Origin: Bacteroidota bacterium
Lineage (GTDB): Bacteria; Bacteroidota; Bacteroidia; UKL13-3
Reading direction: 5' to 3'
Assembly (NCBI GenBank): GCA_027488905.1
Contig: JAIYAT010000014.1
Coordinates: 1 to 64,000 of the forward strand
Length of the DNA: 64,000 bases
Program-made: the position numbers and the translations under genes
Shown here: one piece after another, positions 42,606 through 51,412 of the stretch
Numbering within the stretch: the first letter of the stretch is position 1
Layout of the letters: every line of letters starts with the position of its first letter
Notes under the pieces: model-generated
Told to the model about the DNA's origin: nothing
The model's input: the letters and a program-made list of their open reading frames with translations, nothing else
Database searches by the model: none

Positions 42606-44081
42606 TTACAACTTAAACATTTCCTGAATATTTTCAAATATTTCTGCTTTATGTAGAAAGTTATTTCCAGATTTAACATATTCATAATCATTCGCCCAAA
42701 TTTTATGATGGGCTGCTAAATCAGCCAAAGCATTCAAAATATAATCTAATTCGGCATCCGTGGTGGTTGGGTGCAAAGACATGCGAATCCAACCGGGCTT
42801 TTCTGTAAAATCACCTTGATGTATTTTATTGGTAATGCGGTGACTAAATTCTTTCTCTACCCCTAATAAATAATGGCCATAGGTTCCAGCACAAGAGCAA
42901 CCCCCGCGCATTTGAATGCCAAACCTATCATTGAGCATCTTAACCCCTAGGTTATAGTGCATTTCATCAATATAAAAAGATATTACTGGCAATCTATCTT
43001 GTATGTTTTCAGCTAAAATATGAAGGTTTTTGATTGGCTTTAGCTGTTCAAAAATTCTACCAACCAATTGATGTTCCCTTTCTCGAATTGCCTCCACGCC
43101 CATTTGCTCTTTTAACTTGATACACAAAGCCGTTTTGATGGTTTGCAAAAAGGCTGGTGTTCCGCCATCTTCTCTTTGCTCTATATCTTCCAAATATTCA
43201 TGCTCACCCCAAGGGTTGGTCCATAATACGGTTCCCCCACCTGGTTGATCTGGAATTTGCTTTGCGCCATACATTTTTTTATTAAAGATTAAAACGCCAC
43301 TGCTTGCCGGGCCGCCTAAAAATTTATGTGGCGAAAAAAAAATGGCATCCAAAGATTCTGCTTCATTTGCAGGATGCATGTCTATTGCCACATAAGGTGC
43401 AGAGCAAGCAAAATCTGCAAAACATACTCCACCGGCAGCATGCATTAAAGCTGCAATTTTGTGGTAAGGTGTTTGAATACCTGTAACATTAGAACAACCC
43501 GTTACCGAGGCTATCTTATACTTTCTATCCTTATACTTTTCTAGCAATTGGGATAGGCTATTTAAATCCACCAAGCCCTCTGAGGTAGGCGCAATAATCT
43601 CAACCTCTGCCAAGGTTTCAAACCAAGAAGTTTGATTGGAATGATGCTCCATATGGGTAACAAAGACCACTGGTTTTTCACTTTCAGGAAAGTTTAGATA
43701 AGGCAAAACTTGGGAAGGAACTTTTAATCCTAAAATACGTTGCAATTTGGCCAAAGCGCCTGTCATTCCAGAACCCACATTAATTAAAACATCCTCTTGG
43801 CTTGCATTCACATGTTTTTTAATGATTTGCATGGCTTCATGGTAAGCATGCGTCATAAATGTGCCCGTATAATTGGTTTCGGTATGGGTATTGGCAACCA
43901 ATGGTCCAAACGTTTTGATAAGCTTATCTTCTATGGGTTTATACAATCTTCCGCTAGCGGTCCAATCGGCATACACCAAAGGCACTTGCCCATATGGCGT
44001 TTTAAAGCTATGGTTTGAACCAATGGTATGATTTCTAAAAGGAAGAAAATAGTTTTCGTTGTAGAGGGGGTGCTTAGTCAT
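42606..44081 (-). CDS. Aminotransferase class V-fold PLP enzyme
   Basis: 491 residues. The PLP-binding lysine is in SPHKFLGGPASSGVLIF. Other class V features are NVGSGMTGALAKLQ near 100, THMEHHSNQTSW, and DFACSAPYVAID before the Lys. The enzyme is longer than a typical cysteine desulfurase and lacks its catalytic Cys loop by eye, though a late GGCSCAGTYGHY segment is cysteine-rich. Exact reaction unknown. It is 10 bp upstream of glgA on the same strand, so it may share a transcript. Confidence 0.78.
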   Translation of the reverse strand: MTKHPLYNENYFLPFRNHTIGSNHSFKTPYGQVPLVYADWTASGRLYKPIEDKLIKTFGPLVANTHTETNYTGTFMTHAYHEAMQIIKKHVNASQEDVLINVGSGMTGALAKLQRILGLKVPSQVLPYLNFPESEKPVVFVTHMEHHSNQTSWFETLAEVEIIAPTSEGLVDLNSLSQLLEKYKDRKYKIASVTGCSNVTGIQTPYHKIAALMHAAGGVCFADFACSAPYVAIDMHPANEAESLDAIFFSPHKFLGGPASSGVLIFNKKMYGAKQIPDQPGGGTVLWTNPWGEHEYLEDIEQREDGGTPAFLQTIKTALCIKLKEQMGVEAIREREHQLVGRIFEQLKPIKNLHILAENIQDRLPVISFYIDEMHYNLGVKMLNDRFGIQMRGGCSCAGTYGHYLLGVEKEFSHRITNKIHQGDFTEKPGWIRMSLHPTTTDAELDYILNALADLAAHHKIWANDYEYVKSGNNFLHKAEIFENIQEMFKL

Positions 44082-44409
44082 AAAAGCGAATTAAGTAAAG
44101 CGAATTTAGGGTAATTTTCTATAAAGAATAAGCCATTAGGTTTCGGTTTGAACCAAACAATAGTCAATTCAATTTAGAAGGGATGTAAGCCCAGTAATTT
44201 CAGACCACAAAGAATTTGGCAAAGGTGTTTTTGAAATAGGAATGTTTTTAAGTTTATTCAAACCCAGCTGATGCTTGAAGGTTCAAACTACCTTTGTTTT
44301 TTTGCATTTTTTGAGCACTTAACAAAAACTAATAATGGGTATTTTTTGGATGTATGAGAAGGGGTATATTTGTTTGAAGGCTAATAAGTACTTCGGGTGT
44401 TTATGAGTT
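44082..44409. other. Gene-free stretch at the edge of the accessory region
   Basis: 328 bp without a gene. It contains one exact GGTTTGAACC (44145-44154) and a near match at 44279-44288. The rest shows no repeat or hairpin I can support. It marks the junction between core genes and the accessory region. Confidence 0.6.
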
Positions 44410-44421
44410 ATGGGCAACTTT

Positions 44422-45141
44422 ATGAAACGACAACACTACATATTAAAAATTGAAAGTCCTTGCAAAAAGGATTGGACTTCAATGACGGGAGATGACATTG
44501 ACAGAAATTGTTCACATTGTTCAAAATTAGTTTCAGATTTGACTCAACTGAATGATGACCAAATATTGGAAAGGATTAGGAAAACAAACGGAAAACTATG
44601 TGGTCGACTAACAGAGAAACAACTACAACGAGACTATGTAGTAAACAACCAAGGAGACACCAACTCTTTAATTCCAAAATTTTTAAGCGGACTTCTTTTA
44701 CTTGGTTTGGCTGACAACATATATGCTAATGAAGTGAAGATAAAAACAGAAATTGTTGAAAACCTACACTTAGACGAAAATAGAAATAGAGATAAGGAAG
44801 AACAAAAAATAGCAAGCAAAGACAGTTTAAAAAATATCATTGAAGGACAAGTAATTGACGCTGAAACCAAAGAACCATTGATGTTTGCAAACATCATACT
44901 TAAAGACAAGAAAATTGGGACAATTGCAGATGAAAATGGGAATTTTAAATTGGTAATTCCTGAAAGTTTAATCAGTGAACAAATAACAATAGTAATTAAA
45001 TACGTTGGTTACAAAGAGACAGAATTTGTAATCAAAGCGACAGATTTGCCGCAATTAAAAAAAATACTGATAATTAAAGCTGAACACGCTTTAATGGGAG
45101 AAATAGTGATTATAAAGAAGAAAAGATGGTGGCAATTTTGA
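44422..45141 (+). CDS. Protein with cysteine-rich head and carboxypeptidase-like regulatory domain
   Basis: 239 residues from the ATG at 44422 (an ATG at 44410 adds four residues). The first 70 residues have a conserved-looking CxxxW…CxxC…C pattern (SPCKKDW, NRNCSHCSK split here as NCSHCSK, LCGRLTEKQLQ) found in Bacteroidota membrane proteins. A hydrophobic segment (about 85-100) follows. The end (about 140-239) is a CarboxypepD_reg/'CarbopepD_reg_2' beta-sandwich (IIEGQVIDAETKEPLMFANI). It is likely a membrane-anchored sensor or transporter-associated piece. Function unknown. Confidence 0.65.
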   Translation: MKRQHYILKIESPCKKDWTSMTGDDIDRNCSHCSKLVSDLTQLNDDQILERIRKTNGKLCGRLTEKQLQRDYVVNNQGDTNSLIPKFLSGLLLLGLADNIYANEVKIKTEIVENLHLDENRNRDKEEQKIASKDSLKNIIEGQVIDAETKEPLMFANIILKDKKIGTIADENGNFKLVIPESLISEQITIVIKYVGYKETEFVIKATDLPQLKKILIIKAEHALMGEIVIIKKKRWWQF

Positions 45142-45289
45142 AGAAGAAAATAAGAAAAACGACATAAAACACGTGTTTGGCGGCAATAAGGGCTTGAGGA
45201 TTTAAAGGGAAAAGAAAAGGTGAAAAAGTTTATTTTTGGATTAAAGCGCTGAGGCGAATAAGTGCTAAAAAATCCCTAACTGCGCCAAG

Positions 45290-45320
45290 CGCCCAAACGC
45301 TATGCGGGCATTAATGGGCG
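45290..45320. repeat. Spacer inverted repeat, cassette-like
   Basis: CGCCCA (45290-45295) and TGGGCG (45315-45320) form a short inverted repeat in an otherwise GC-rich spacer between the carboxypeptidase-like gene and the PaiB-like gene. The spacer also contains GGCGGCAATAAGGGCTTGAGG-like sequence near 45181 (core GGCGGCAATAAGGGCT). Confidence 0.5.
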
Positions 45321-45350
45321 ACCAATTCAAACAGATAAACAAACAGAAAT

Positions 45351-46019
45351 ATGTACAACTTTTCATACTTTAAAGAAAAAGACAAGCAAACAATTTTGGA
45401 CTTCATAGAAGAAAATCCATTTGCATTTATGACGGGTAGTTTTTTATCAGGTAAACAGGTAGCCACACAAATACCAGTTTTACTTGAAGAAAGAAATGGC
45501 GAATTATTTTTGCAAGGACACATTATGCGAAACACAGACCACCATAAGGCTTTTATTGAAAATCCAAACGGACTTCTGATATTTACTGGACCAAGTTGTT
45601 ATGTAAGCGCCTCCTGGTATAGCAGTCCTCATATTGGTTCTACTTGGAATTATATGAGTGTTCACGTAACTGGTCAAATCAATTTTATGACAGATGAAGA
45701 ACTAATAAGCTTTATGCGAAAACTCACTTTGAAGTTTGAAAAAGGTAATACACAATCATTAACATTTTATGACAATCTTCCTGACCAATTTTTGAGCAAA
45801 ATGATGCCAGCAATTGTTGGCTTTGAGATTAAGGCAGACAACATTGAGAATGTTTTTAAACTTAGCCAAAACAGGGATGAAAAAAGTTATGTGAATATTA
45901 TGTCCAAATTGGAAGAACAAGGTGGGCAAAGTGCATTGATTGCTTCTGAAATGAGAAAAAGACAATCTACACTATTCCCAGAAGGAATTGAATGGGACGG
46001 TTCAAAATTTGACTCATAG
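45351..46019 (+). CDS. PaiB-type FMN-binding negative transcriptional regulator
   Basis: 222 residues. The PaiB/FMN-binding split barrel shows in SFLSGKQVATQIPVLL, GELFLQGHIMRNTDHHKAF, GPSCYVSASWYSSPHIGSTWNYMSVHVTG (its core YVSASWY…TWNYMSVHV is the family signature) and a late LPDQFLSKMMPAIVGFEI. Such proteins pair with acetyltransferases in some genomes; here a GNAT gene follows 27 bp later. The DNA-binding role is not proven for this branch. Confidence 0.82.
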   Translation: MYNFSYFKEKDKQTILDFIEENPFAFMTGSFLSGKQVATQIPVLLEERNGELFLQGHIMRNTDHHKAFIENPNGLLIFTGPSCYVSASWYSSPHIGSTWNYMSVHVTGQINFMTDEELISFMRKLTLKFEKGNTQSLTFYDNLPDQFLSKMMPAIVGFEIKADNIENVFKLSQNRDEKSYVNIMSKLEEQGGQSALIASEMRKRQSTLFPEGIEWDGSKFDS

Positions 46020-46046
46020 ATAAGATTCATCAATTTATAACAAATA

Positions 46047-46496
46047 ATGGAAATTAAGAAGCTCAATCTTAATGAAGTCTCAGATTTCAGAGACTTGGTA
46101 GAGATTTTCAAAGAAGTTTTTGAAAATGAAGAACCAATATCCGACAATGAGCATTTGGATAAATTACTCTCCAATCCAGACTTTATGGTATTTGTTGTAA
46201 GAAAAAACAACAAAGTGGTTGGTGGCTTAACAATCTATATTTTACACAGATACTATGGTAAAAATCCAATTGCTTATATTTATGATGTTGGGGTTACACC
46301 TGATTTTCAAAGACAAGGTTTGGGCAAAGCTTTAATTGAGGAAGTTTGCAGATATTGCAAGGACAATGGATTTGAAGATGCTTATGTAGAGGCAGAAAGT
46401 GACGACATTTATGCAGTGAATTTTTATAGAAAAACAAAATTTAATAGTGAAATGAATGCAATACACTTCACTTATACCTTTGACAATAAGAAATAG
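46047..46496 (+). CDS. AAC(3)-I-like aminoglycoside N-acetyltransferase (GNAT)
   Basis: 149 residues. The order and wording recall AAC(3)-I enzymes: VEIFKEVFENEE, LLSNPDFMVFVVRKNNKVVGGL, YIYDVGVTPDFQRQGLGKALIEEV (the RxxGxG acetyl-CoA loop), then AESDDIYAVNFYRKTKF. The length matches the family. Real resistance activity cannot be judged by sequence alone, and other small-amine GNATs share this look. It is part of the cassette-like series. Confidence 0.6.
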   Translation: MEIKKLNLNEVSDFRDLVEIFKEVFENEEPISDNEHLDKLLSNPDFMVFVVRKNNKVVGGLTIYILHRYYGKNPIAYIYDVGVTPDFQRQGLGKALIEEVCRYCKDNGFEDAYVEAESDDIYAVNFYRKTKFNSEMNAIHFTYTFDNKK

Positions 46497-46540
46497 AAGA
46501 GAATAACTACGACCGATAACAACATCTACCCAAACGGCTT

Positions 46541-46561
46541 AACTAAGACCTCCCGAAAACG
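46541..46561 (+). repeat. Conserved 21-bp spacer motif, first copy
   Basis: AACTAAGACC-TCCCGAAAAC-G between the AAC-like gene and the next ORF. It matches 47251-47271 at 18 of 21 positions and is flanked upstream by CCAAACGGCTT. Confidence 0.75.
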
Positions 46562-46577
46562 ACAAGAATACCCACAA

Positions 46578-47174
46578 ATGCGAAAAGAAGAAATCATAGG
46601 TAAGACGATAACAAATATCTATTCAATCGTAAAAATAGAAGTGGGTGGCTTAGACCATGGTGAATGTTTTATAGAACTTAACAACAAAATTATCATAGAC
46701 ATACCTTTTGGTTTTTGTGAGGATATTTGGGTTAAGGACTTGGACAAAGACGCGCTAAGCCTTTTTGATGACTTATCCGACTATACAGTTTATCACATAA
46801 ATGAGAACAACAAAACAGTTGGTGAAATCGCAAACAACTACCAAAGGCAAAGGCGGTCAATTTTCAATAAACTTCTAAGCGTTTTATTCGGACACGAAAT
46901 TGCGATAAAGGAATATCAACCATACAAAGTTGAATATAAAGAAAACAAATTAAAGCATATCAAAGATAGAAAAATAACGGACTTCCTTTGGTATGATGAC
47001 GAAAGCGAGAAAGGCTTAATCCTTCTTGAAAACGGCTACCTAATAACCGAAACAAATTTTGCACCAAACGGGACTGGGCTAGCTGGACTAAATTTTTATG
47101 AGAACTTAAACGACTTGACACTTGCAAAAGGCAGTGACTATTTTAAACTTACAGACCAAAAAGTCATCCGCTAA
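46578..47174 (+). CDS. Hypothetical protein
   Basis: 198 residues, soluble, without a signal, rich in Asp/Glu/Asn/Lys, with no motif I can name. Late strands LILLENGYLITETNF and the WYDDE segment suggest a small alpha/beta fold. It stands alone in the cassette-like series with a conserved spacer motif on each side. Confidence 0.6.
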   Translation: MRKEEIIGKTITNIYSIVKIEVGGLDHGECFIELNNKIIIDIPFGFCEDIWVKDLDKDALSLFDDLSDYTVYHINENNKTVGEIANNYQRQRRSIFNKLLSVLFGHEIAIKEYQPYKVEYKENKLKHIKDRKITDFLWYDDESEKGLILLENGYLITETNFAPNGTGLAGLNFYENLNDLTLAKGSDYFKLTDQKVIR

Positions 47175-47250
47175 CACAAGTTTGACGCAATGGGGCTAAA
47201 AAAGTTTGTGCTAAAGAGTGGGAACTTTATGCGTCACTTTAACAAACCGA

Positions 47251-47271
47251 AACTAAGACATCGCCAAAACG
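47251..47271 (+). repeat. Conserved 21-bp spacer motif, second copy
   Basis: AACTAAGACA-TCGCCAAAAC-G in the spacer between the hypothetical and FkbM genes. The same spacer contains GACGCAATGGGGCT (near 47187) and TGCGTCAC (near 47230), which form a complementary GACGCA/TGCGTC pair. Confidence 0.75.
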
Positions 47272-47299
47272 GTTGCATTTATAACAGAAAAAAAATAGC

Positions 47300-48088
47300 A
47301 TGGAAATTATGAAAATAAAACAGAGCTTAAAAAAAATACCTGTTCTTGGTAAATTATTGATACTTCTCAATAGGAGGTTCTTCATTAAAAATGGCGCTCT
47401 TTATGACGCACCTTCAATTTGGCTTAATAAACTTCTTAATGAGGATAATGTTCAAATTGTTCAAATTGGCTCAAACGATGGTGTAAATGGCGACCCTATC
47501 TATAATTTAATAAAAAAAAACGCAAAGTGGAGAGCTCTTTTTGTAGAACCAATTCCTTACTTATTTGAAAGACTAAAAAATAATTATGGTACTGATAGTC
47601 GATTTTCATTTGAAAATGTCGCTATTAATGAAGGGACTAAACAAATTTTCTTTTCGGTAAAAGAAGAAGCCAATATCGACTTGCCTAATTTACCAAAGTG
47701 GTATGACCAATTAGGGTCTTTTAACAAAGAAAACATTCTTAAACATTTAAATGGAATTTTAGAGCCTTATATAATAGAAACTGAACTTTTAGGAATGAGT
47801 TTAAATGAACTTTTCAAGAAAAATAACATATCCAACATAACATTATTGCATATTGATGCAGAAGGTTATGACTGGAAGATTCTGTCACAATTAAATTTAG
47901 ATTATATCAAGCCACAAGTAATCTTAATTGAACATAAGAATTTAACTAGAATTGAAAACCAGAGTTTGATTAATTTCTTAAGATCAGAGTATCTAATTTT
48001 CAGATTAGGAGGTGATTTGATAGGAATACTAAACAATTACGAAAATAAAAATAACGTTAAAAATCTCAACGGAGAATTGATAGCGTAA
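47300..48088 (+). CDS. FkbM-family methyltransferase
   Basis: 262 residues. SAM-binding VQIGSNDGVNGDPIYN (about 50-65), FVEPIPYLFERLKNNY, and late LLHIDAEGYDWKILSQLNLD match FkbM-type O-methyltransferases. These often methylate sugars of surface glycans, which fits the glycosyltransferases nearby. ATGs at 47300 and 47309 are both possible starts. It is the last plus-strand gene of the cassette-like series. Confidence 0.82.
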   Translation: MEIMKIKQSLKKIPVLGKLLILLNRRFFIKNGALYDAPSIWLNKLLNEDNVQIVQIGSNDGVNGDPIYNLIKKNAKWRALFVEPIPYLFERLKNNYGTDSRFSFENVAINEGTKQIFFSVKEEANIDLPNLPKWYDQLGSFNKENILKHLNGILEPYIIETELLGMSLNELFKKNNISNITLLHIDAEGYDWKILSQLNLDYIKPQVILIEHKNLTRIENQSLINFLRSEYLIFRLGGDLIGILNNYENKNNVKNLNGELIA

Positions 48089-48158
48089 CCTAAAAACATC
48101 AGCATGAAATTGGCCGTTCAGTGGTTATATGAAGCTTTGTTCTTCGTATCAAGTTCAG

Positions 48159-48213
48159 TGGCGGCAGAAAGTTCCTTGCTTCTAAATCGCCAAGTTCTTT
48201 TAGCTGCCAACCG
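48159..48213. repeat. Spacer inverted repeat after FkbM gene
   Basis: GGCGGCAG near 48160 and CTGCC near 48204 bracket an AGTTC…-rich stretch. GC-rich sequence of this style differs from the AT-rich genes on either side and resembles the spacers at 45.2 and 47.2 kb. Confidence 0.5.
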
Positions 48214-48337
48214 TTACCCCAATTTAATCAACTAATTAATAGTATAGAACTTAACCTGATACTTATACTATGTTTTCATTCGAAAAATCAACAATAATCT
48301 TGTACTATTTACCCTCAACATGCTTTCAAGAAAAGAT

Positions 48338-49204
48338 TTAAACTCTTGAAAGTTTGCGTTTTATTTTTTTTAGTCCTGAAGTATAGATTTCTTTTAAGCC
48401 AACCATAAAAATTCGTTTAGATTTGGCCTTATATTTAATCATTGGTATTTTAGTAGGTAACAACATCCACATATTACCTGCAACAAAAGTACGTGGAGCA
48501 GTTGCATGATTTATTTTTTTTAGAAGGAGCTCCATATTTTCTTCAGTACTTTTTTTAGTATTAAAACGACCGTGTAAAACCCTTACATTTCCATTTAATT
48601 TGCCATAGGTTGCAAACCTACAATTATCTTCTTCCGCCAAAGGAGCAATCGAAATTCCAGAATAAAAAGAAGCAATTCTAAATGCAGTTTGATCGCATGA
48701 ATAAACTCCGATATTCGGATGTTTTGCTGATAATTCATCGTAAACTTTAAGAGATGCTGTCAATGTTTCAATCGTCTTTTCGGATTTTTTAAAAAAAACA
48801 ACACCCAAATTTACCTCCTTAAAACTTTGAGGGACTTCTATTCCAGATGGAAGAAAATCCTTGTACCGTCTATCTCCACTAATAGCCATGTCGAAATATT
48901 TTAATATTTCCCAACAATCATCTAATGAAGCACCAATGTATACATCTGTATCCAAAAAAAGAGTTTCATCATAGGGTGATTGAAGCATAGAAACAAGTTT
49001 GTCTCTTTGTGGACGACGTCCTGATTGTTGAATACGAACAATTTCATCAAACACATTTTCTTCGGCAGCAAACTCAGGTAGATTTGTATAAAGTGTGATA
49101 GGCCAATTCATATGCTTACGAAATGACTTGGCAGAAAAAATAGCCTCCTCTACAAATTCTTTCCCTATGGCCATATAGATTACACCTCTGCTTTGCTTCA
49201 ACAT
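48338..49204 (-). CDS. Glycosyltransferase-like protein (GT-A fold)
   Basis: 288 residues. The GT-A-type DxD is FLDTDVYIG (about 98-106), preceded by RDKLVSMLQSPYDETL; NLGVVFFKK and SCDQTAFRIASF are also in line with nucleotide-diphospho-sugar transferases of the GT8-like group. A basic tail (KKIKRKLSRV) may bind membrane. The start ATG overlaps the stop of an upstream remnant (ATGTTGA), a layout of coupled genes. Donor and acceptor unknown. Confidence 0.7.
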   Translation of the reverse strand: MLKQSRGVIYMAIGKEFVEEAIFSAKSFRKHMNWPITLYTNLPEFAAEENVFDEIVRIQQSGRRPQRDKLVSMLQSPYDETLFLDTDVYIGASLDDCWEILKYFDMAISGDRRYKDFLPSGIEVPQSFKEVNLGVVFFKKSEKTIETLTASLKVYDELSAKHPNIGVYSCDQTAFRIASFYSGISIAPLAEEDNCRFATYGKLNGNVRVLHGRFNTKKSTEENMELLLKKINHATAPRTFVAGNMWMLLPTKIPMIKYKAKSKRIFMVGLKEIYTSGLKKIKRKLSRV

Positions 49205-49380
49205 GTGGCTATCAAATTAAATGTTTTAAACATACGATTAAAACAGGGCACACAAACTAAATAATATGCCTTGTTAAGTTTCTTACTATCCCTAAACCAT
49301 TTGGAGTTTAAGCCATTTACTAGTTTATCAAATTGAAGGCAATTTTTGTCTCCGAAATCGCCATCTTCGGGTAGGTTCAA
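49198..49380 (-). pseudogene. Short frame coupled to the glycosyltransferase; possible gene remnant
   Basis: About 60 codons from a TTG at 49380, with no ribosome-binding site or ATG. The frame ends ATC TGT TGA in overlap with the ATG of the next gene, the way real upstream partners end. The peptide (…NGLNSKWFRDSKKLNKAYYLV…) looks like the C-terminal end of a larger protein. Upstream in frame a TGA closes it. I cannot name the family. A truncated glycan gene is the likeliest reading. Confidence 0.3.
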
Positions 49381-49512
49381 AACGTTAAGGTTTTTTATTG
49401 TTCAATTATTATTCTCAGATGAAAAGGTAAAGGAGTGATTTTAAAAAATAAAGTCAATAAATGATAATTGGTTTTAGTTCTAATTCTTGCCTAAAACTTA
49501 GAACTTAATAAG

Positions 49513-50343
49513 TTACAAATCCAACCTTTCAACTTTTTTTCCAAATAATACTCTCTTTAGTCTTGGAAACAATGCTTTCCAAAGCCCACCATCTATGTGT
49601 ATGCGCCTATCACTCGTCCAAACAAGGGCTTTATTATTGGTTACTTGATGTAAAACACCATAGCCTTTTTCTCTAAGTTTTACAGCTAACCAACCATCTT
49701 CATTTTTGCCTTTAGGATGGTCATAGCCATTTACATCTATTCCTTGCACTCTTCTATAACCTGAATTAAAGCCATAAACATTTACCGCTTCATCTTTTTT
49801 ATGCATTCTAATAAACCGCGAAAAATCAGCTATGTATTCATAAAAAAAATAGATCATTCTAAAAGTATTTCCTGTAGGGATAAATGCAAATCGACCATAA
49901 ACAAGTGTTACCTTTTCATCCAAATCTAAAGGCTTGGTCATTTCCGCTACCCATTCCTTTGGATAAATTGAATCGGCATCTGCATTTAAAATATAATCAC
50001 CTTCTGCAACTGCAAGACCTGCATTTCGAGCAGCAGTAATACCTTGTTTTGTTTCAAGAATACATTTTACACCCATCGATTTTACAAGTGCTTCTGTATT
50101 GTCTTTAGAGTTGTTGTTAACTACAACTATTTCAACAACTTTATCGGTTTCATTATGGCATAAAGAATAGAGGGTTTGAACAATATTTTCTTCTTCATTA
50201 TAGGCTGGAATTACAATACTCACATTGGGCGCACCTGTTTTACGTAAACGCAAATAGGCTTCTTTTACTTTTTCTACAGCATTTTGCTGCTGATGAGCCG
50301 TCCAACATTCTTTTACATAAGAAGAAACAAAAATAGGGCGCAT
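49513..50343 (-). CDS. Family 2 glycosyltransferase
   Basis: 276 residues. The GT2 N-terminus VSIVIPAYNEEENIVQTLYSL (in part IVIPAYNEEENI) is followed by VVNNNSKDNTEALV, GITAARNAGLAVAEGDYILNADADSIYP with the DxD (ADADS), and a later GYDHPKGKNEDGWLAVKLREKG acceptor region. It transfers a sugar to a surface glycan or lipid. The ending has a helix with basic residues (RLKRVLFGKKVERLDL). It belongs with the FkbM gene and the 48.3-kb glycosyltransferase. Confidence 0.85.
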   Translation of the reverse strand: MRPIFVSSYVKECWTAHQQQNAVEKVKEAYLRLRKTGAPNVSIVIPAYNEEENIVQTLYSLCHNETDKVVEIVVVNNNSKDNTEALVKSMGVKCILETKQGITAARNAGLAVAEGDYILNADADSIYPKEWVAEMTKPLDLDEKVTLVYGRFAFIPTGNTFRMIYFFYEYIADFSRFIRMHKKDEAVNVYGFNSGYRRVQGIDVNGYDHPKGKNEDGWLAVKLREKGYGVLHQVTNNKALVWTSDRRIHIDGGLWKALFPRLKRVLFGKKVERLDL

Positions 50344-50347
50344 ATTG

Positions 50348-50509
50348 TTAAAAAATTAATTGTTGTACTTTCAAGCTAATAGCTGCACCATGCCCTTCGG
50401 TATCTGCAATTTTTTGCATTAGTGAAGCGCTCATTCTAGCACTATTGGGATGGCTCTGTCCAATTGCATCTTCTTGATGTGTTCTGAGGATTAATTTAAT
50501 TGAAGCCAT
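50348..50509 (-). pseudogene. Short integrase-N-terminus-like remnant
   Basis: 53 residues. The start MASIKLILRTHQEDAIG recalls the Arm-DNA-binding N-terminus of Bacteroidota tyrosine recombinases. The rest does not follow the family and the frame stops after 53 codons, so it could also be a small unrelated peptide. It lies 4 bp from the start of the GT2 gene, on the same strand. Confidence 0.3.
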
Positions 50510-50967
50510 TTATATCTGACATTAAGAATGTTGTACTATGTTTAAAATCTGAAGCAAACGAACGAAATCATTACTAAGATTGACTTTAACAATGAGGTCA
50601 ATTATATACAATAAAACAACATTTAGTACAACAAAACAAGATTTACTATGCTATTTTAAGCATTATTTTTAACATCAAAAATCATAAACTCAATAAATAT
50701 AGACACTACAAAGCATTTTGTAATAATGAATAAAAAAGGGAACATTGGTGGTAAAAATCACCAACTTCACCCTACCCGCAATTCACTTTTGCTTTAATTT
50801 AAGTAAATTTATATTTGTTATTTTTTACTTACTAAACTAAAGGTCAAGCGCCAAACCGTTTAGTATAAGATAAAAGTCATCTCCGTTTCTGAGATTTTTT
50901 TTATGCCAAGAATCAGTTTGGAGTGTGAGTCTTGAGCAAGAGTTTACAAAAAAGAATTAATTAACAT
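50510..50967. other. AT-rich gene-free stretch
   Basis: About 450 bp with no gene. TGTTGTACTA at 50529-50538 and TAGTACAACA at 50624-50633 form a 10-bp inverted repeat about 85 bp apart, and GTTGTACTT recurs near 50363. No promoter, tRNA or terminator is evident apart from these. Confidence 0.55.
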
Positions 50968-51303
50968 TTATCCTTTATATACAATATTTTCATTACCCCA
51001 TTTTTCCATTTCGTTTAAAACAGGTGATAGACTTTTACCTAGTTCGGTTAATTCATATTCTACTCGTGGAGGAATTTCATTATACTGCTTTCTTGTCACC
51101 AAACCATCTTCTTCCAATTCTTTCAGTTGTGCTGTTAATACCTTTCTAGATAGATTAGGAATGCGAGCAGAGATTTCTCCAAAGCGTCTTTTTTCAGACC
51201 TTAAACAATACAAAATGACTGGCTTCCATTTCCCACCAATTAATTGAAGCATACCCGTTACCGGACATTTAATTTCTCCCTTTTTTGCTGCGTTTGTTAC
51301 CAT
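50968..51303 (-). CDS. HxlR-family transcriptional regulator
   Basis: 111 residues. The winged helix is complete: CPVTGMLQLIGGKWKPVILYCL at 19-40 (shown by GGKWKPVILYCL), RRFGEISARIPNLSRKVLTAQLKELEEDGLV and ELTELGKSLSPVL. The first Cys (CPVTG) is the usual redox- or electrophile-sensing position in this family. It is divergent from the NmrA gene, with paired repeats between them, so autoregulation and control of the plus-strand pair are likely. Confidence 0.9.
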   Translation of the reverse strand: MVTNAAKKGEIKCPVTGMLQLIGGKWKPVILYCLRSEKRRFGEISARIPNLSRKVLTAQLKELEEDGLVTRKQYNEIPPRVEYELTELGKSLSPVLNEMEKWGNENIVYKG

Positions 51304-51324
51304 TTCGTTACTGCTATTTTATAG

Positions 51325-51380
51325 GTTACCCAAATGTAACTTGTTACTATTAAAAACTAATATTAGTTACTTTGTGTAAC
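51325..51380. promoter_or_regulatory. Paired operator-like repeats between HxlR and NmrA genes
   Basis: GTTAC-CCAAAT-GTAAC at 51325-51340, overlapping GTAAC-TT-GTTAC at 51336-51347, and GTTAC-TTTGT-GTAAC at 51366-51380. Three GTTAC/GTAAC dyads within 56 bp of the divergent promoter region fit HxlR-type binding sites. Confidence 0.75.
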
Positions 51381-51412
51381 AATTATAATTATTAAATCTT
51401 AAAAAACAAAAA

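Noticed and set aside
42606-44081. Cysteine desulfurase (IscS/SufS)
   Set aside because: Length and lack of a clear catalytic Cys loop argue for a different class V enzyme.
48089-48337. Small gene between FkbM and the glycosyltransferase
   Set aside because: Frames are short with no start signal or family pattern; the spacer is repeat-like.
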